Source of the DNA: Pedobacter nyackensis
GTDB lineage: Bacteria > Bacteroidota > Bacteroidia > Sphingobacteriales > Sphingobacteriaceae
DNA length: 64,000 nt
Assembly: GCF_900176505.1 (NCBI RefSeq)
Contig: NZ_FWYB01000001.1
Span: 655,400-719,399, forward strand
Direction: 5' to 3'
In this document: positions 17,363 to 26,855 of the stretch, in pieces
Layout of the letters: each line of letters begins with the position of its first letter
How positions within the stretch are numbered: the first letter of the stretch is position 1
Position numbers and translations under genes: made by a program
Notes under the pieces: generated by a model
What the model saw: only the letters and a program-made list of their open reading frames with translations
The model's database searches: none
Told to the model about the DNA's origin: nothing

Positions 17363-17675
17363 AAATTACTGTGTACTTCTCACTGTTTGAAAATGGACAG
17401 CTATTCAACCAAAGCTCATCGGTTTTGTATGCTTCCGGTATGGGTCTTGTATGCCTCCGGTATGCCTAGCCTGTTCAGTCGCAGATACTTCGCCCGTCAT
17501 TCAGTCTTAAGTCGGGGTTGCCTCGGTCAGAATCGAACCAACCCCGTAGTAAGAGTGAGTCATGACCGAAGCAGGAGGCCAGGCATACAAGAGGCATAAC
17601 TGATGTATAGCGGTACCAGGAACTGCTTTTATCGACCCGACCTCCAGCTATAACCTACAGACAATGAATAAAATA
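17363..17675. other. Gene-free, highly structured segment (possible RNA or REP-like element)
   Basis: No convincing gene is seen in these 313 bases. A 12-bp inverted repeat (17445-17456 with 17581-17592) encloses two interleaved stems: 17513-17520 with 17539-17546 (CGGGGTTG) and 17519-17529 with 17563-17573. The second is an unbroken 11-bp helix with one G-U only if the minus strand is the RNA; on the plus strand that pair is C-A. An 18-base near-direct repeat (17425-17442 and 17447-17464, both TTGTATGCyTCCGGTATG) lies at the left. The part from 17460 to 17590 looks more GC-rich than nearby spacers. It could be a 3' element of the DUF4302 operon, a small RNA, or a repetitive extragenic palindrome. 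Confidence 0.5.
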
Positions 17676-18995
17676 TTATTTCAATTCTCCCGTCACATAG
17701 AAATTAGGGTCATCAACACTAGTAATACTACCTACCTGGCCTTGAACCGGATCTAATTTATAGTCCAATGTAAATTTATGATCTGCAAATATCTTTGTTA
17801 AAGGCAAAACTGCATTTAATATTACAGCAGTTCTTTCTTCGGTATTCACAAATACAAAATCATAGGTTCCGTCAATGGTTTTAGTATAGCTGTAAACAAA
17901 TTCAGAAACTGTTGGAAGAATACTTCTGAAAGTAGTAACCGTAATCTTCATCTGTTTGGTTTCATCATTGAAAATGAAATTAATATTTCCCAGTCTTCTC
18001 GTGTTAAGCGTTAATGAGGTAGACATGGTTGCACGCATGGCTGCAAAGCTTGGCGACCAGGTCTGGAATGGCGTAGAGAATACTGTAATAGATTTAAAAC
18101 GATCAGTTCCCATTAAAATATGTAATGGAATAATTGGAAGATCGCCTCTTAAGATCTCAATCTGCTTACCCGTGGTCGTTGTTGCAGTAAGCTGGTTTTT
18201 GGTTTTATCCCATGCTATGGTTTTAAAAGCAATGTTGTTAAAAACAAGCGGTTTGTTGAAAAACATGCCATTGGTTGTATAGGCAAAAGGCGCCTCAGCT
18301 GTTTTTACGATACCATTTTCTACCCAGGTAAAAAACGCTTTTTTAACGGTTAAATCCATGTTCACAGAAAACTGAACTTTGCTGATCTCGTCGTTTCCTT
18401 TTATATAAAGGTTTTTGTTGACCGTGAAATAATTCGTCAGGTCGGATACGAGGGTTTTTAGACCTCCTTTAAGGTAAAACTCTTGCTGTTGGGTATTTAG
18501 CTTCACTAAAAATAAATCACTTCTTCTCTTTTTTCCGATAAGTTTAACGGTGTCTCCTTTTATACCAGAAAACTCGAATTCAAAATCAGATTTAAAACCT
18601 ACGCCGGCGGTTCCGCCAACAACGTCCGAATTTGGATCTGCAAGCAGATGCAGGTAGTTATAAGTGTCGAACAATAGCGAAGGGCCCATAACCGCTTTCA
18701 GTCTATAGGTACTTATCATTAAATCGGTAGCTGTACCACCATCAATCTCGGCAAGCATTTTTACACGATCCTCGTCATTAAAGTCCATATAAAATCCGTA
18801 ACCACCACCACCTTCGGTAAACAGGTAAGCTGCCCAGCCATTCTCTGCAGAGGTAAGCGTTTCTTTATAAGTTTTCAGACTTTCCTGTGATCTTAATTCC
18901 GGCATTTTTCCGTCGATCATTAAATCTTCGGATCCTTTTTTACAGCTGCTTAATGCCAGTGCTAAACAGAGTATGCTTAATATTTTGGTTTTCAT
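17676..18995 (-). CDS. DUF4302-type lipoprotein
   Basis: The 439-aa protein has an SPII signal with lipobox ALSSC (Cys18). The start of the mature part (ETLTSAENGWAAYLFTEGGGGYGFYMDF) matches what I recall of the DUF4302 family, Bacteroidetes lipoproteins encoded next to SusC/SusD pairs. The rest is beta-rich, with no catalytic motif visible. It is the last gene of a SusC-SusD-metallohydrolase run, only 5 bases after the preceding stop, so it is almost certainly co-expressed. It probably serves as a surface ligand-binding or accessory subunit of that importer. The biochemical role is unknown. Confidence 0.75.
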   Translation of the reverse strand: MKTKILSILCLALALSSCKKGSEDLMIDGKMPELRSQESLKTYKETLTSAENGWAAYLFTEGGGGYGFYMDFNDEDRVKMLAEIDGGTATDLMISTYRLKAVMGPSLLFDTYNYLHLLADPNSDVVGGTAGVGFKSDFEFEFSGIKGDTVKLIGKKRRSDLFLVKLNTQQQEFYLKGGLKTLVSDLTNYFTVNKNLYIKGNDEISKVQFSVNMDLTVKKAFFTWVENGIVKTAEAPFAYTTNGMFFNKPLVFNNIAFKTIAWDKTKNQLTATTTTGKQIEILRGDLPIIPLHILMGTDRFKSITVFSTPFQTWSPSFAAMRATMSTSLTLNTRRLGNINFIFNDETKQMKITVTTFRSILPTVSEFVYSYTKTIDGTYDFVFVNTEERTAVILNAVLPLTKIFADHKFTLDYKLDPVQGQVGSITSVDDPNFYVTGELK

Positions 18996-19000
18996 AGTAA

Positions 19001-20329
19001 TTATCTGATAAGTGATCCGTAAAAATAGCTTGAGGTATTAACTGAACCTTTAAAGCCGCCCTTGGTTAAGTGCTCAGGAGATAAAAATGCTGCCGTTGAA
19101 GCTTGTTCAATGATATCCAGCAATGGTTTCAACTGAGGTCTGTATTTTGTTCCTTTATCTGTTTCTACTCCGGTAATCGTATTATCCAGCACAAAAGTCA
19201 CTTTATCTCCTGTAACTGTTACTTTGTAATTGTAAAACCATTCTTCATTTGTACTACCATTTTTGACAGTCATAACCAGGGTTGCAACCGGTTTTCCAAT
19301 CACCGTACCAAACCTCAGCTCAAACTGATCTGCTAAAGTAAGTGCAGCGCTTGCTGTTTTTACAGCTGTCGCGGCAGAAGTATATGCAGTAGTAAATGCA
19401 GCCGATTGATTTTCGTCACCTTTTGCTACGATCATCTTGCTATATGTATTTCTGGCAAGGTTGGCAGCAAACGTTGTGGTTCGACCTGTTTCTCTATCAA
19501 AAGCAGCCTTAACTTCTGCCTGCAGCTTCCTGAAATTGATGTTGTAAGCTGTTTTGAAGTAATCCACAACCATTTGTTCCTTTTGTCTTAATCTCGGCTT
19601 TCCTAAGTCGCCTGCAGTATTTACATAGGCATCAAACCAATCCTGACCTTCTACTAATAGAAAAGCAATCATTTCCACAAAATCCTCGTTGTCGTTGCTT
19701 CTTGAATACCTGGAAACAAACCCAAGTCTTTTGGCTTCATTGGCTGTATTTACGTTGGCAGTCCAGTTTGCTGCATACTCTGGTGATATTCTTGGGAAAT
19801 CTTCAGGTATTGGCGAATTCTGGTGAAGGATATGACCAAATTCATGATGAATGGTATGCATCATTTGTTCTACATTAGCCGTGTTCGATTTCTGAAAGCT
19901 ATTGATGATAAAGAGGTTGATTCTTCTACCTGCATCGGCAGTTCCAAGCGTGATGGTACCATCGTTATTGTATTCGGCACTTCCAATTAAAACAATTTGC
20001 TTAGGTGTATAAGGTTTAATAAATTCTTTACCCGCCACGGTTAGATAGGGGCTAAGCCAGATAGACTTTACCGTTTCCAGTGCAGGGATAACTTTGCTCT
20101 CCAGCGGTGGAACCAGATCCTTGGCCAGGGAAAGCTGATAGCGGTCCCAACGGTACAGAACCTCAATATTGAATGGATCAAGATATTCCTTTTTTAACCA
20201 TTCGTCTGTTGCTCCTGGTTTAAAGGAATCTATGTTAAAGTTGTCCATATCTGCGTTAAGTGGACCATCTTTTTTGCAAGATGCCAGCCCCAGACACAGA
20301 ATAGCTATATAGTTTATCAATCGTTTCAT
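19001..20329 (-). CDS. SusCD-associated zinc metallohydrolase lipoprotein (HExxH)
   Basis: This 442-aa lipoprotein (lipobox GLASC, Cys18) carries HHEFGHILHQ, with HEFGH at 162-166, a gluzincin/metzincin-type zinc site. A later acidic stretch (SNDNEDFVEMIAFLL, about 212-226) could provide the third ligand. It resembles the family of substrate-import-associated zinc metallohydrolase lipoproteins found with TonB receptors. A surface enzyme of this type would trim a peptide-containing or other ligand before SusCD uptake. It sits between SusD (45-base gap) and the DUF4302 lipoprotein. The catalytic motif is seen; the substrate is unknown. Confidence 0.8.
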   Translation of the reverse strand: MKRLINYIAILCLGLASCKKDGPLNADMDNFNIDSFKPGATDEWLKKEYLDPFNIEVLYRWDRYQLSLAKDLVPPLESKVIPALETVKSIWLSPYLTVAGKEFIKPYTPKQIVLIGSAEYNNDGTITLGTADAGRRINLFIINSFQKSNTANVEQMMHTIHHEFGHILHQNSPIPEDFPRISPEYAANWTANVNTANEAKRLGFVSRYSRSNDNEDFVEMIAFLLVEGQDWFDAYVNTAGDLGKPRLRQKEQMVVDYFKTAYNINFRKLQAEVKAAFDRETGRTTTFAANLARNTYSKMIVAKGDENQSAAFTTAYTSAATAVKTASAALTLADQFELRFGTVIGKPVATLVMTVKNGSTNEEWFYNYKVTVTGDKVTFVLDNTITGVETDKGTKYRPQLKPLLDIIEQASTAAFLSPEHLTKGGFKGSVNTSSYFYGSLIR

Positions 20330-20374
20330 TAGAAATATATTTTTGTATTAATATTTATTTTATGTCAGCGTGGT

Positions 20375-21850
20375 TTAACGTGGATTTTGAGCTACTCCAG
20401 AAAGGACAACCTCTTTTGGTAACTGGAACAACCTGCGTGGATCATCTGGAGTCAGTTCAACCGTTTTTTCTTTCCCATTAATATCTAATAGGTTGTGTTT
20501 CACAGTCAGTTTGTGTCTTAAAATATCAAACCAACGCATACCTTCGGTAATAAATTCCATTTTCTTAAAATCAAGAATCCCTTTTATCAACACCTCTTTT
20601 TCATTCGTGCTTCTGTAAAATCCTTTTAGTTTATCTAAGGTCAAAGCATCAGTTGCAGCATTAAAATTCACAATTCTGGTACTAATAAAGCTGTTAAGGT
20701 CTTTTAAAGCCAAATCTGTACTGCCAAGATTCACGTAAGCTTCCGCTCTGTTTAGCAGTGCCTCATCAGTAGTAAAGGCAGGTAGAATGGTATAACCAAT
20801 ACCTGAACTTGCATTTACACTCGAAAGCGAGAAATGTTCTTTCCATTTAGCCATGGTATACTGTGGTGCACCACCAAAGGAGTATAGCTTATGAGCCCAT
20901 GTTCTGCCGGTAGCATTACTACGGTTAAAAATCTCGTCGGCTAATTTCTGACCAAAGCCAAACCTTTGTGAACCTCTTCTTGCCCACCAGGAAACTGTTT
21001 CTATTAACAGCAGGTTAGATTTTTCGGTAGTCTGTGAAAACCTTGCGCGTAAATCCTGTGGGGTTAATGCAAAATATTCTGTACTCCATGGACGCAAGCT
21101 GGTCTCTACTATTTCGCCTGTAAAAACATTGCCGGCATGGTTTACAACTTTATTGTAATCGCCTTTGAAAAGATAAAAACGGGTAGCAAAAGCATTTGCT
21201 GCGGCGATGTTAAAGTGGTATTTCTGTACTTTGTAAGCTGTGTTTTTGATCAATGGAAGCCCCTCTTCCAAATCACGTTGTATTTGCTCATAAACTGATT
21301 TTACTGTTCCTCTGCTGTATTTCTCAAAAACAACAGTTTCGGGAGCAGTAACGTAAGGCACACCTGGAGCATCGTTTGCGCCATTGATGTCATAAGCCGT
21401 TGCATATAAAGTTACCAGCATAAAATGCGCATAAGCACGGGCCACTAAAGCCTCACCTCTATAAGGACGCATTTTAGGGTCACTTATGTTTTTGTCGACA
21501 TAACTAAGTGCCTCATTTGCCGCTGCAATAGCCGTATAGCATGCATTCCAGTAAAAATCCGTAGAACCTTGCGCTCTGTCTTTTACTTCCTGCCACATAT
21601 AAGGATCTGTGTTGGTAGGGTCTTCAGTACCTTCATTCGGACCTTTGTCTTCTGCACTATCAGAAGCAGGTTCGGTAAAACTGATGTATTCTGCTTTAGG
21701 GTAGGCCGATGTTAAAAGTTCAGCTACTTTTTCAACAGAGTTCAATTCCGAGCGCATATCAGGAACTGTGTCCAGGTACTTCTGGCAGCCAGTTGAAGAA
21801 AGCGCAATAGTGGTAACCAGTATATATTTTAAGTTTTTGTTTAAGTTCAT
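20375..21850 (-). CDS. SusD/RagB-family outer-membrane nutrient-binding lipoprotein
   Basis: The 491-aa protein has a lipobox ending SSTGC (Cys22). The mature N-terminus (QKYLDTVPDMRSEL) and the TPR-like helical body (YRGEALVARAYAHFMLVTLYA near 130; DEALLNRAEAYVNLG near 360) are typical of SusD. The C-terminal region has FITEGMRWFDILRHKL and ends in PDDPRRLFQLPKEVV, both family hallmarks. It caps the SusC barrel on the cell surface and captures the ligand. The start lies 12 bases after the SusC stop. The region around 55-75 is rich in Asp, Glu and Thr, perhaps a calcium or ligand loop. Confidence 0.93.
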   Translation of the reverse strand: MNLNKNLKYILVTTIALSSTGCQKYLDTVPDMRSELNSVEKVAELLTSAYPKAEYISFTEPASDSAEDKGPNEGTEDPTNTDPYMWQEVKDRAQGSTDFYWNACYTAIAAANEALSYVDKNISDPKMRPYRGEALVARAYAHFMLVTLYATAYDINGANDAPGVPYVTAPETVVFEKYSRGTVKSVYEQIQRDLEEGLPLIKNTAYKVQKYHFNIAAANAFATRFYLFKGDYNKVVNHAGNVFTGEIVETSLRPWSTEYFALTPQDLRARFSQTTEKSNLLLIETVSWWARRGSQRFGFGQKLADEIFNRSNATGRTWAHKLYSFGGAPQYTMAKWKEHFSLSSVNASSGIGYTILPAFTTDEALLNRAEAYVNLGSTDLALKDLNSFISTRIVNFNAATDALTLDKLKGFYRSTNEKEVLIKGILDFKKMEFITEGMRWFDILRHKLTVKHNLLDINGKEKTVELTPDDPRRLFQLPKEVVLSGVAQNPR

Positions 21851-21862
21851 GTTAATGTATGT

Positions 21863-24800
21863 TTAGAAACCTAATTTTAATGAGACAGTAAATTGACGTG
21901 GAACAGGAAGTGATACTCCACCCGAAGTATAGAACTCAGGATCTTGTCCATTTAAGCGTTTATCCGAATATAATAAGGCAACGTTATTTCCTACAACACT
22001 AATTGAAGCGTTGTTTGCGCCAATTTTTCCGGAAACAAGCTTCGGCAGGTTGTAGCTGAGCATAATTTGCTTAAGGCGGACAAAACCACCATCGGCAACT
22101 CTTACATCAGTATAATTGTAAACATTATATGGATAATCAGAACCCAGATTACTGTTTACAAATTTATCCGCAATACCGGGAATATTGGTTCTAAGTTCAT
22201 CTCCTGGTTGCATCCATCTGCCAACAAAATCGTTGGACATAGAAGAAAGGTCGTTGTAGCCAGCTGAGAAGGAAGGATTTAACCTGATTTTATTACCAGC
22301 GCTAAAGGTTAATAAAGCACTTAAAGAGAAGTTTTTATAAGAGAAAGTATTGAAAAAACCTCCATTCATCAGGGGGTCTGTAGGACCTTCGTATTTCAGG
22401 TGAGCAATATTATCATCCTGTAAATAAACATTGGTTACATGACGTTCGCCATTTACCCCAACAAACGTAGGAATACCTGTTTGTGGATTCAATCCATCAA
22501 ATTGAACTGAGAACAATCCTCTTTGTGGATAACCTTCCAATGCATCACCACCGGCAGATATCAGATTCCAAACCAATGGAACGCTTTCCAGTTTGGTTAT
22601 TTTACCTTTATGATAGCCAAAATTTAACTGCGAGCGCCATTTTATACCAGTTCCATTTAAAATTTGGCCTGCGGTGGTCACCTCAATACCTTGAGATTTC
22701 ATGTCGGCATAGTTCGCATATTTTATAAACTGACCACCGATACCTGATGTCCTTACTGCACCAATCAGATCGTAGCCATTTCTTTTATATAGATCAACCG
22801 TAAGGCTTAAACGATCTTTTAAAAAACCTAAATCAAAGCCGATATTGGTTTCTAGTTGTTTCTCCCAGGTAAGCTCTGAGTTTTTAAGTCCACCAATGAC
22901 CAATGCAGTTTCAATATCACTTAAAAATGGTCTTTTTGTGCTTTGGTTATTAAGAATTAAACTTGCGTTTGTTGCAGGCCCCATACTGGCAGTTAGTCCG
23001 TAAGTACCTCTTAAAGTCGCTCTGCTCAATACATTTTGCCTTTCAAAGAAGTCTTCGCTGTCCATATTCCATGCACCACTGATGTTCCATGTTGGTAACC
23101 ATCTGGCTGTAGTGGTTCCACCAAGTAAATTGGATCCGTCATACCTCATGGTCCCATTTACGCTATACTTGCCTTTATAAGAGTAGGCCACTCTACCTAA
23201 ATAAGAAAGGTATCTTTCTTTTAGGGTATTCATGCTGTAATAGAAAAAGTTACTCTCTACACTTTTCTTAAAATAGTCGGGGTCGATAAAAGGTACACCA
23301 CCACGGTCGTACTGATAACCTACTCCATCAAAAGCGCGACGCTGTCTATCCGTGAAACGCATTTCGGTAGATAAGAATGCATTTAGCAAATGATCACCGT
23401 TGTATTCTTTGTTCCACTCCAAAGAGTTTCTCATGTAATAATTTTCCATGTTGTCGCTGTTCACATTGTAAAAGCCTCCTGCTGGTAAAATTACTCTAGG
23501 CAAAGCATTTGGGTTATCGGGATCCTTATAAAGGAATTTATTGTTACTGATCACATACGAATCCCCTGCTGCTCTGTAGGCCATTGGCATATTCGAATTG
23601 TCGTTAATGCGGTGCTCATTATCACTTTTTACATAGCGGTAAGCGGCGTCAAAGGAGTATTTTAAGCCATTAATGATTTTATACTTTAAACCACCCTGAA
23701 TTTTAAAATCCAACATTTTAAGCTGCGTGGTGTTGTTTTCAAGCTCATGGAGAATGTTGAAAGGGGCAAAGTTTTGTACAAAGAATTCTCTATTTCCCTG
23801 CTCGTCGAAAGCGGTAAGCGTACGACTGGTGTTTAGGGCATAAGTGAATGGGTTAATGTCAAATTCTCTGGTAAACTGACCACTAACGGCACTGCTTCTT
23901 CTTCCAAGAGAACCTGGCGTAAACTGGTTACGGATCGATCCCTGGGTAATCAGCTCAATGCTTAGCTTGTTAGATAGGTCGAAGTTACCTCTTACGTTTC
24001 CTGTAAATCTGTCTACACTGTTTCCAACGGTCCAGCCATTATCGCCTAAATAACTTGTAGATATATAGAATTTAGATTTATCTGTTCCGCTGGTTACACT
24101 TAACGCATGCTCCTGCATAAATGAATTTTTAAACAACAGGTCAAACCAATCGGTATTTGAATTGGCATATCTCCGTAAAAATTCTTTTCTGCTGGGTGCA
24201 TCATTTCTTAAATTGAACTGATCTGTAGTCGCATCATATTGGTACATTTCATTGTACATTTTGTAAAATACACCACCACTCGCACCTCTCGAAACCTCTG
24301 AATGGTTTAACCAGCCTTTGTTCATCATTTCTGCAAATACCGACATTTGATTAGCAGAGTTCATGATATCATACTCACCATAAGAAGGCTTAAGGTAGGT
24401 AGTGAAGTTACCTGTATAAGAAAGTACGGGCTTGCCATCTGTTTTTTTACCCTTTTTAGTCGTAACAACAATTACCCCATTCATGGCGCGGGCGCCGTAC
24501 ATTGCTGTTGCGGACGCATCTTTTAATATTTCGAAACTTTCGATGTCATCCGGATTCAGTCCGGCAACAGAAGATCCTACTAGTGTACTTGGGTCACCGG
24601 TAGACAGCTGTTCATTGGAAATGTTTACTACGTCTTCTAATATAATACCGTCTACCACCCATAACGGTTTATTTTCGCCATTGATGGAAGTTGCACCTCT
24701 GACCCTGATTTTTGGAGCGGCTCCAAAAGTACCTGAAACATTTTGTACCGAAACACCGGCAACCTGACCTTCCAGCATCCTGCTTACATCCGGAACACCC

Positions 24801-25531
24801 GCACGCTGTGCATCTGCCGCTTTAATTTTGGTAGATGCCCCTGTGAAAAGTCTTTTATTCAGGTCCTGGTATCCCGTCATTACAATGTTCACTTCGTTAA
24901 GATTGCTGGTTTGTAAAGTCATTCTAATTACTTTCAAATCCCTGGCAGCCTTGATTTCCTTCACTTCAAAACCAATATATGAGACCACCAAAGTCGCGTT
25001 CTCCTCTACATTGGTTAATACGAAATCACCACTGGCATTTGTTTTTGTTACCTGGGATGAACCTTTTACGGCAATTGTAGCGCCGGCTAAGCCTTCACTG
25101 TTTTCATTTACTACTTTTCCTTTAACATCAATTGTAGCGAAACGATTAATTACACGATCAATAAAGGAGGTTTCCTTCTCTTTAATTACAACCGTGTTTT
25201 TCTCTATCGTGTAGTTTAAGTTTTTTCCTTTTAACAATTCATCCATCACTTTATCCAGTGGGGTGTTGTTGAATTTTACATCCAGGCGTTCTGTGCTTTT
25301 AATCTTCTTCGAAATCAACAATACGTCATAGCTTGTTTGTTTTCTGATTTCTCTGAATACTTCATCAAAAGATGCTTTGTTTTTGTTCATGGTTAGCTTC
25401 TGGGCGAAGGAAGCCGCACTAACCTGGAGCAGTGTGGTAATTAATAGAAAAGCTGTTAGCCTCATAATTAATAGTGATTTGTGTATGCAGCGCGATTGCC
25501 TGCATAAAATTTTGGTATAAATTTTATACAT
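21863..25531 (-). CDS. SusC/RagA-family TonB-dependent receptor with STN signalling domain
   Basis: This 1222-aa receptor has a short N-terminal extension before a signal peptide (from about Met23, MRLTAFLLITTLLQVSA). Domains in order: STN/secretin-type signalling domain (about 48-122), which contacts the FecR anti-sigma factor; a carboxypeptidase-regulatory-like domain (about 133-215, VKGKVVNENSEGLAGATI); a plug (about 225-350, with SusC-type DIESFEILKDASATAMYG and ARAMNGVIVVTTKKG); then a 22-strand barrel ending QFTVSLKLGF. It imports a ligand through the outer membrane using TonB energy. It lies directly downstream of its sigma/anti-sigma pair and upstream of SusD. The ligand is not known; the accessory metallohydrolase argues for a peptide-bearing compound. 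Confidence 0.95.
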   Translation of the reverse strand: MYKIYTKILCRQSRCIHKSLLIMRLTAFLLITTLLQVSAASFAQKLTMNKNKASFDEVFREIRKQTSYDVLLISKKIKSTERLDVKFNNTPLDKVMDELLKGKNLNYTIEKNTVVIKEKETSFIDRVINRFATIDVKGKVVNENSEGLAGATIAVKGSSQVTKTNASGDFVLTNVEENATLVVSYIGFEVKEIKAARDLKVIRMTLQTSNLNEVNIVMTGYQDLNKRLFTGASTKIKAADAQRAGVPDVSRMLEGQVAGVSVQNVSGTFGAAPKIRVRGATSINGENKPLWVVDGIILEDVVNISNEQLSTGDPSTLVGSSVAGLNPDDIESFEILKDASATAMYGARAMNGVIVVTTKKGKKTDGKPVLSYTGNFTTYLKPSYGEYDIMNSANQMSVFAEMMNKGWLNHSEVSRGASGGVFYKMYNEMYQYDATTDQFNLRNDAPSRKEFLRRYANSNTDWFDLLFKNSFMQEHALSVTSGTDKSKFYISTSYLGDNGWTVGNSVDRFTGNVRGNFDLSNKLSIELITQGSIRNQFTPGSLGRRSSAVSGQFTREFDINPFTYALNTSRTLTAFDEQGNREFFVQNFAPFNILHELENNTTQLKMLDFKIQGGLKYKIINGLKYSFDAAYRYVKSDNEHRINDNSNMPMAYRAAGDSYVISNNKFLYKDPDNPNALPRVILPAGGFYNVNSDNMENYYMRNSLEWNKEYNGDHLLNAFLSTEMRFTDRQRRAFDGVGYQYDRGGVPFIDPDYFKKSVESNFFYYSMNTLKERYLSYLGRVAYSYKGKYSVNGTMRYDGSNLLGGTTTARWLPTWNISGAWNMDSEDFFERQNVLSRATLRGTYGLTASMGPATNASLILNNQSTKRPFLSDIETALVIGGLKNSELTWEKQLETNIGFDLGFLKDRLSLTVDLYKRNGYDLIGAVRTSGIGGQFIKYANYADMKSQGIEVTTAGQILNGTGIKWRSQLNFGYHKGKITKLESVPLVWNLISAGGDALEGYPQRGLFSVQFDGLNPQTGIPTFVGVNGERHVTNVYLQDDNIAHLKYEGPTDPLMNGGFFNTFSYKNFSLSALLTFSAGNKIRLNPSFSAGYNDLSSMSNDFVGRWMQPGDELRTNIPGIADKFVNSNLGSDYPYNVYNYTDVRVADGGFVRLKQIMLSYNLPKLVSGKIGANNASISVVGNNVALLYSDKRLNGQDPEFYTSGGVSLPVPRQFTVSLKLGF

Positions 25532-25603
25532 TTTTAATCTGTTAATTCGTAATAATTTTTGTGGGTGGTTGGTGTTTTGGTTTCTATTCTGGCATTATCT
25601 ATT

Positions 25604-26752
25604 TCACTTTTTCAATACGATGATTTTATTCACTTCTATTTCAAACTTTACTGCTTCTGTAAGTTCTAAAAGGTTTAATACATCGGCTATGTTGCTAAAA
25701 CGGCTCAATGAACCGTAAACATTTTTATTCTTAATGGTTTGCTCTTTGTACTCAATCTTGACATTATACCAGCGGGCAATTTTATTCATGGCCTGTTCAA
25801 GTGTTTCGTTGTTGAATCTGAAGTAACCATTTTTCCAGGCTATTGCATCTTCAGCTTTTACCTGATCGACATAGATTCTATTGGCTTTTATGTAAGCTTG
25901 TTCACCGGGCTTAATGATTGTGCCTGTCTCATTTTTATTTGATGAAAAGCCAATCTGTACGGATCCCTCTAACAAAGTTGTTTTGGTGTTTCCGTCGTCT
26001 TTATAAGAATTTACATTGAAATGGGTACCCAAAACTTTTATTTCCTGATCGGCTGTACGAACTATAAAAGGATGTGAACTGTCTTTCGCTACCTCAAAGT
26101 ATGCTTCTCCATTTAGCTCAACTTTTCGCTCATCAAGTGTGGCGAAAGATGCCGGGTAGCTGATAGAAGAAGCTGCGTTAAGATATACGATGGTATGATC
26201 GGGTAGGGTAATGGTATAGGTTTCGCCGTTGGTGGTAGATAGGGTATTTATTTTGTCTTTTGCCGAAGCTACTGCCTTTGTTTCATAGAGGATCTGTCCG
26301 TCTTTGGTCTTGGTGATCCGAACTCCGGCTTCATTAGCTAACTCACCTTTGGTAGCGGCATCTAATCTGATTTTGCGTCCATCAGCTAAAGTGAGGATTG
26401 CTCCGTTACCGCCTGGCTTTATGTTTTCCAGGTAAGCAATTTCCCTCTTCTTATCGGCTTGTTGAGCTGTGTAATAAAACAAACTTAGTCCAACAACTAA
26501 TGCAAATGATGCTGCAACAGCAATGCGCGGCCAGATTTTAATAGTGCGAGGCTTTGGAATCTGCAGGTTCGCTTCGGTTGTTATATTTTTAAATATGCGC
26601 TCAGCCAGGGCCTCCTGACTTTTATCAGAAGTTACATTTTGCTCAAAATTTTCGTAAGTAGCATACCATTCGTTAAATTCATCCATTTCCTGTTCGGAGA
26701 TAGTTCCTTTAACGATTTTATCGGAAAGCATATTTATTTTATGTTCGTCCAT
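25604..26752 (-). CDS. FecR-family anti-sigma factor
   Basis: This 382-aa protein has a cytoplasmic N-terminal anti-sigma part (about 1-85), one membrane helix (about 91-108, IAVAASFALVVGLSLFYY) and a periplasmic FecR domain. The domain shows GGNGAILTLADGRKI, TLPDHTIVYLNAASSISYP, VELNGEAYFEVAKD, VLGTHFNVNSY and TTLLEGSV. Its C-terminal portion (DVLNLLELTEAVKFEI) resembles the STN-contacting domain. It should hold the adjacent ECF sigma factor until the SusC receptor signals ligand binding. It lies between the sigma gene (103-base gap) and susC (72-base gap). The gap in front carries a GGGTAT block shared with the second FecR gene in this window. Confidence 0.92.
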   Translation of the reverse strand: MDEHKINMLSDKIVKGTISEQEMDEFNEWYATYENFEQNVTSDKSQEALAERIFKNITTEANLQIPKPRTIKIWPRIAVAASFALVVGLSLFYYTAQQADKKREIAYLENIKPGGNGAILTLADGRKIRLDAATKGELANEAGVRITKTKDGQILYETKAVASAKDKINTLSTTNGETYTITLPDHTIVYLNAASSISYPASFATLDERKVELNGEAYFEVAKDSSHPFIVRTADQEIKVLGTHFNVNSYKDDGNTKTTLLEGSVQIGFSSNKNETGTIIKPGEQAYIKANRIYVDQVKAEDAIAWKNGYFRFNNETLEQAMNKIARWYNVKIEYKEQTIKNKNVYGSLSRFSNIADVLNLLELTEAVKFEIEVNKIIVLKK

Positions 26753-26855
26753 TTTTAGGGCAGTTTAGAACATAGTCCCACGAGTAGTGCTATACCCTAC
26801 CTTTTATTTTTAAATTTTTAGATTTTTTTGAATAGTGTTTCGGAGAATGGGGGAT

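Noticed and set aside
17387..17599. 70-aa open frame in the 17.4 kb spacer
   Set aside because: It runs through the inverted repeats, has no ribosome site or recognisable protein pattern, and its composition follows the stems rather than codons.
24432..25214. Two long plus-strand frames (111 and 128 codons) opposite susC
   Set aside because: They are antisense to well-conserved STN, regulatory and plug domains and lack their own start signals or family features.
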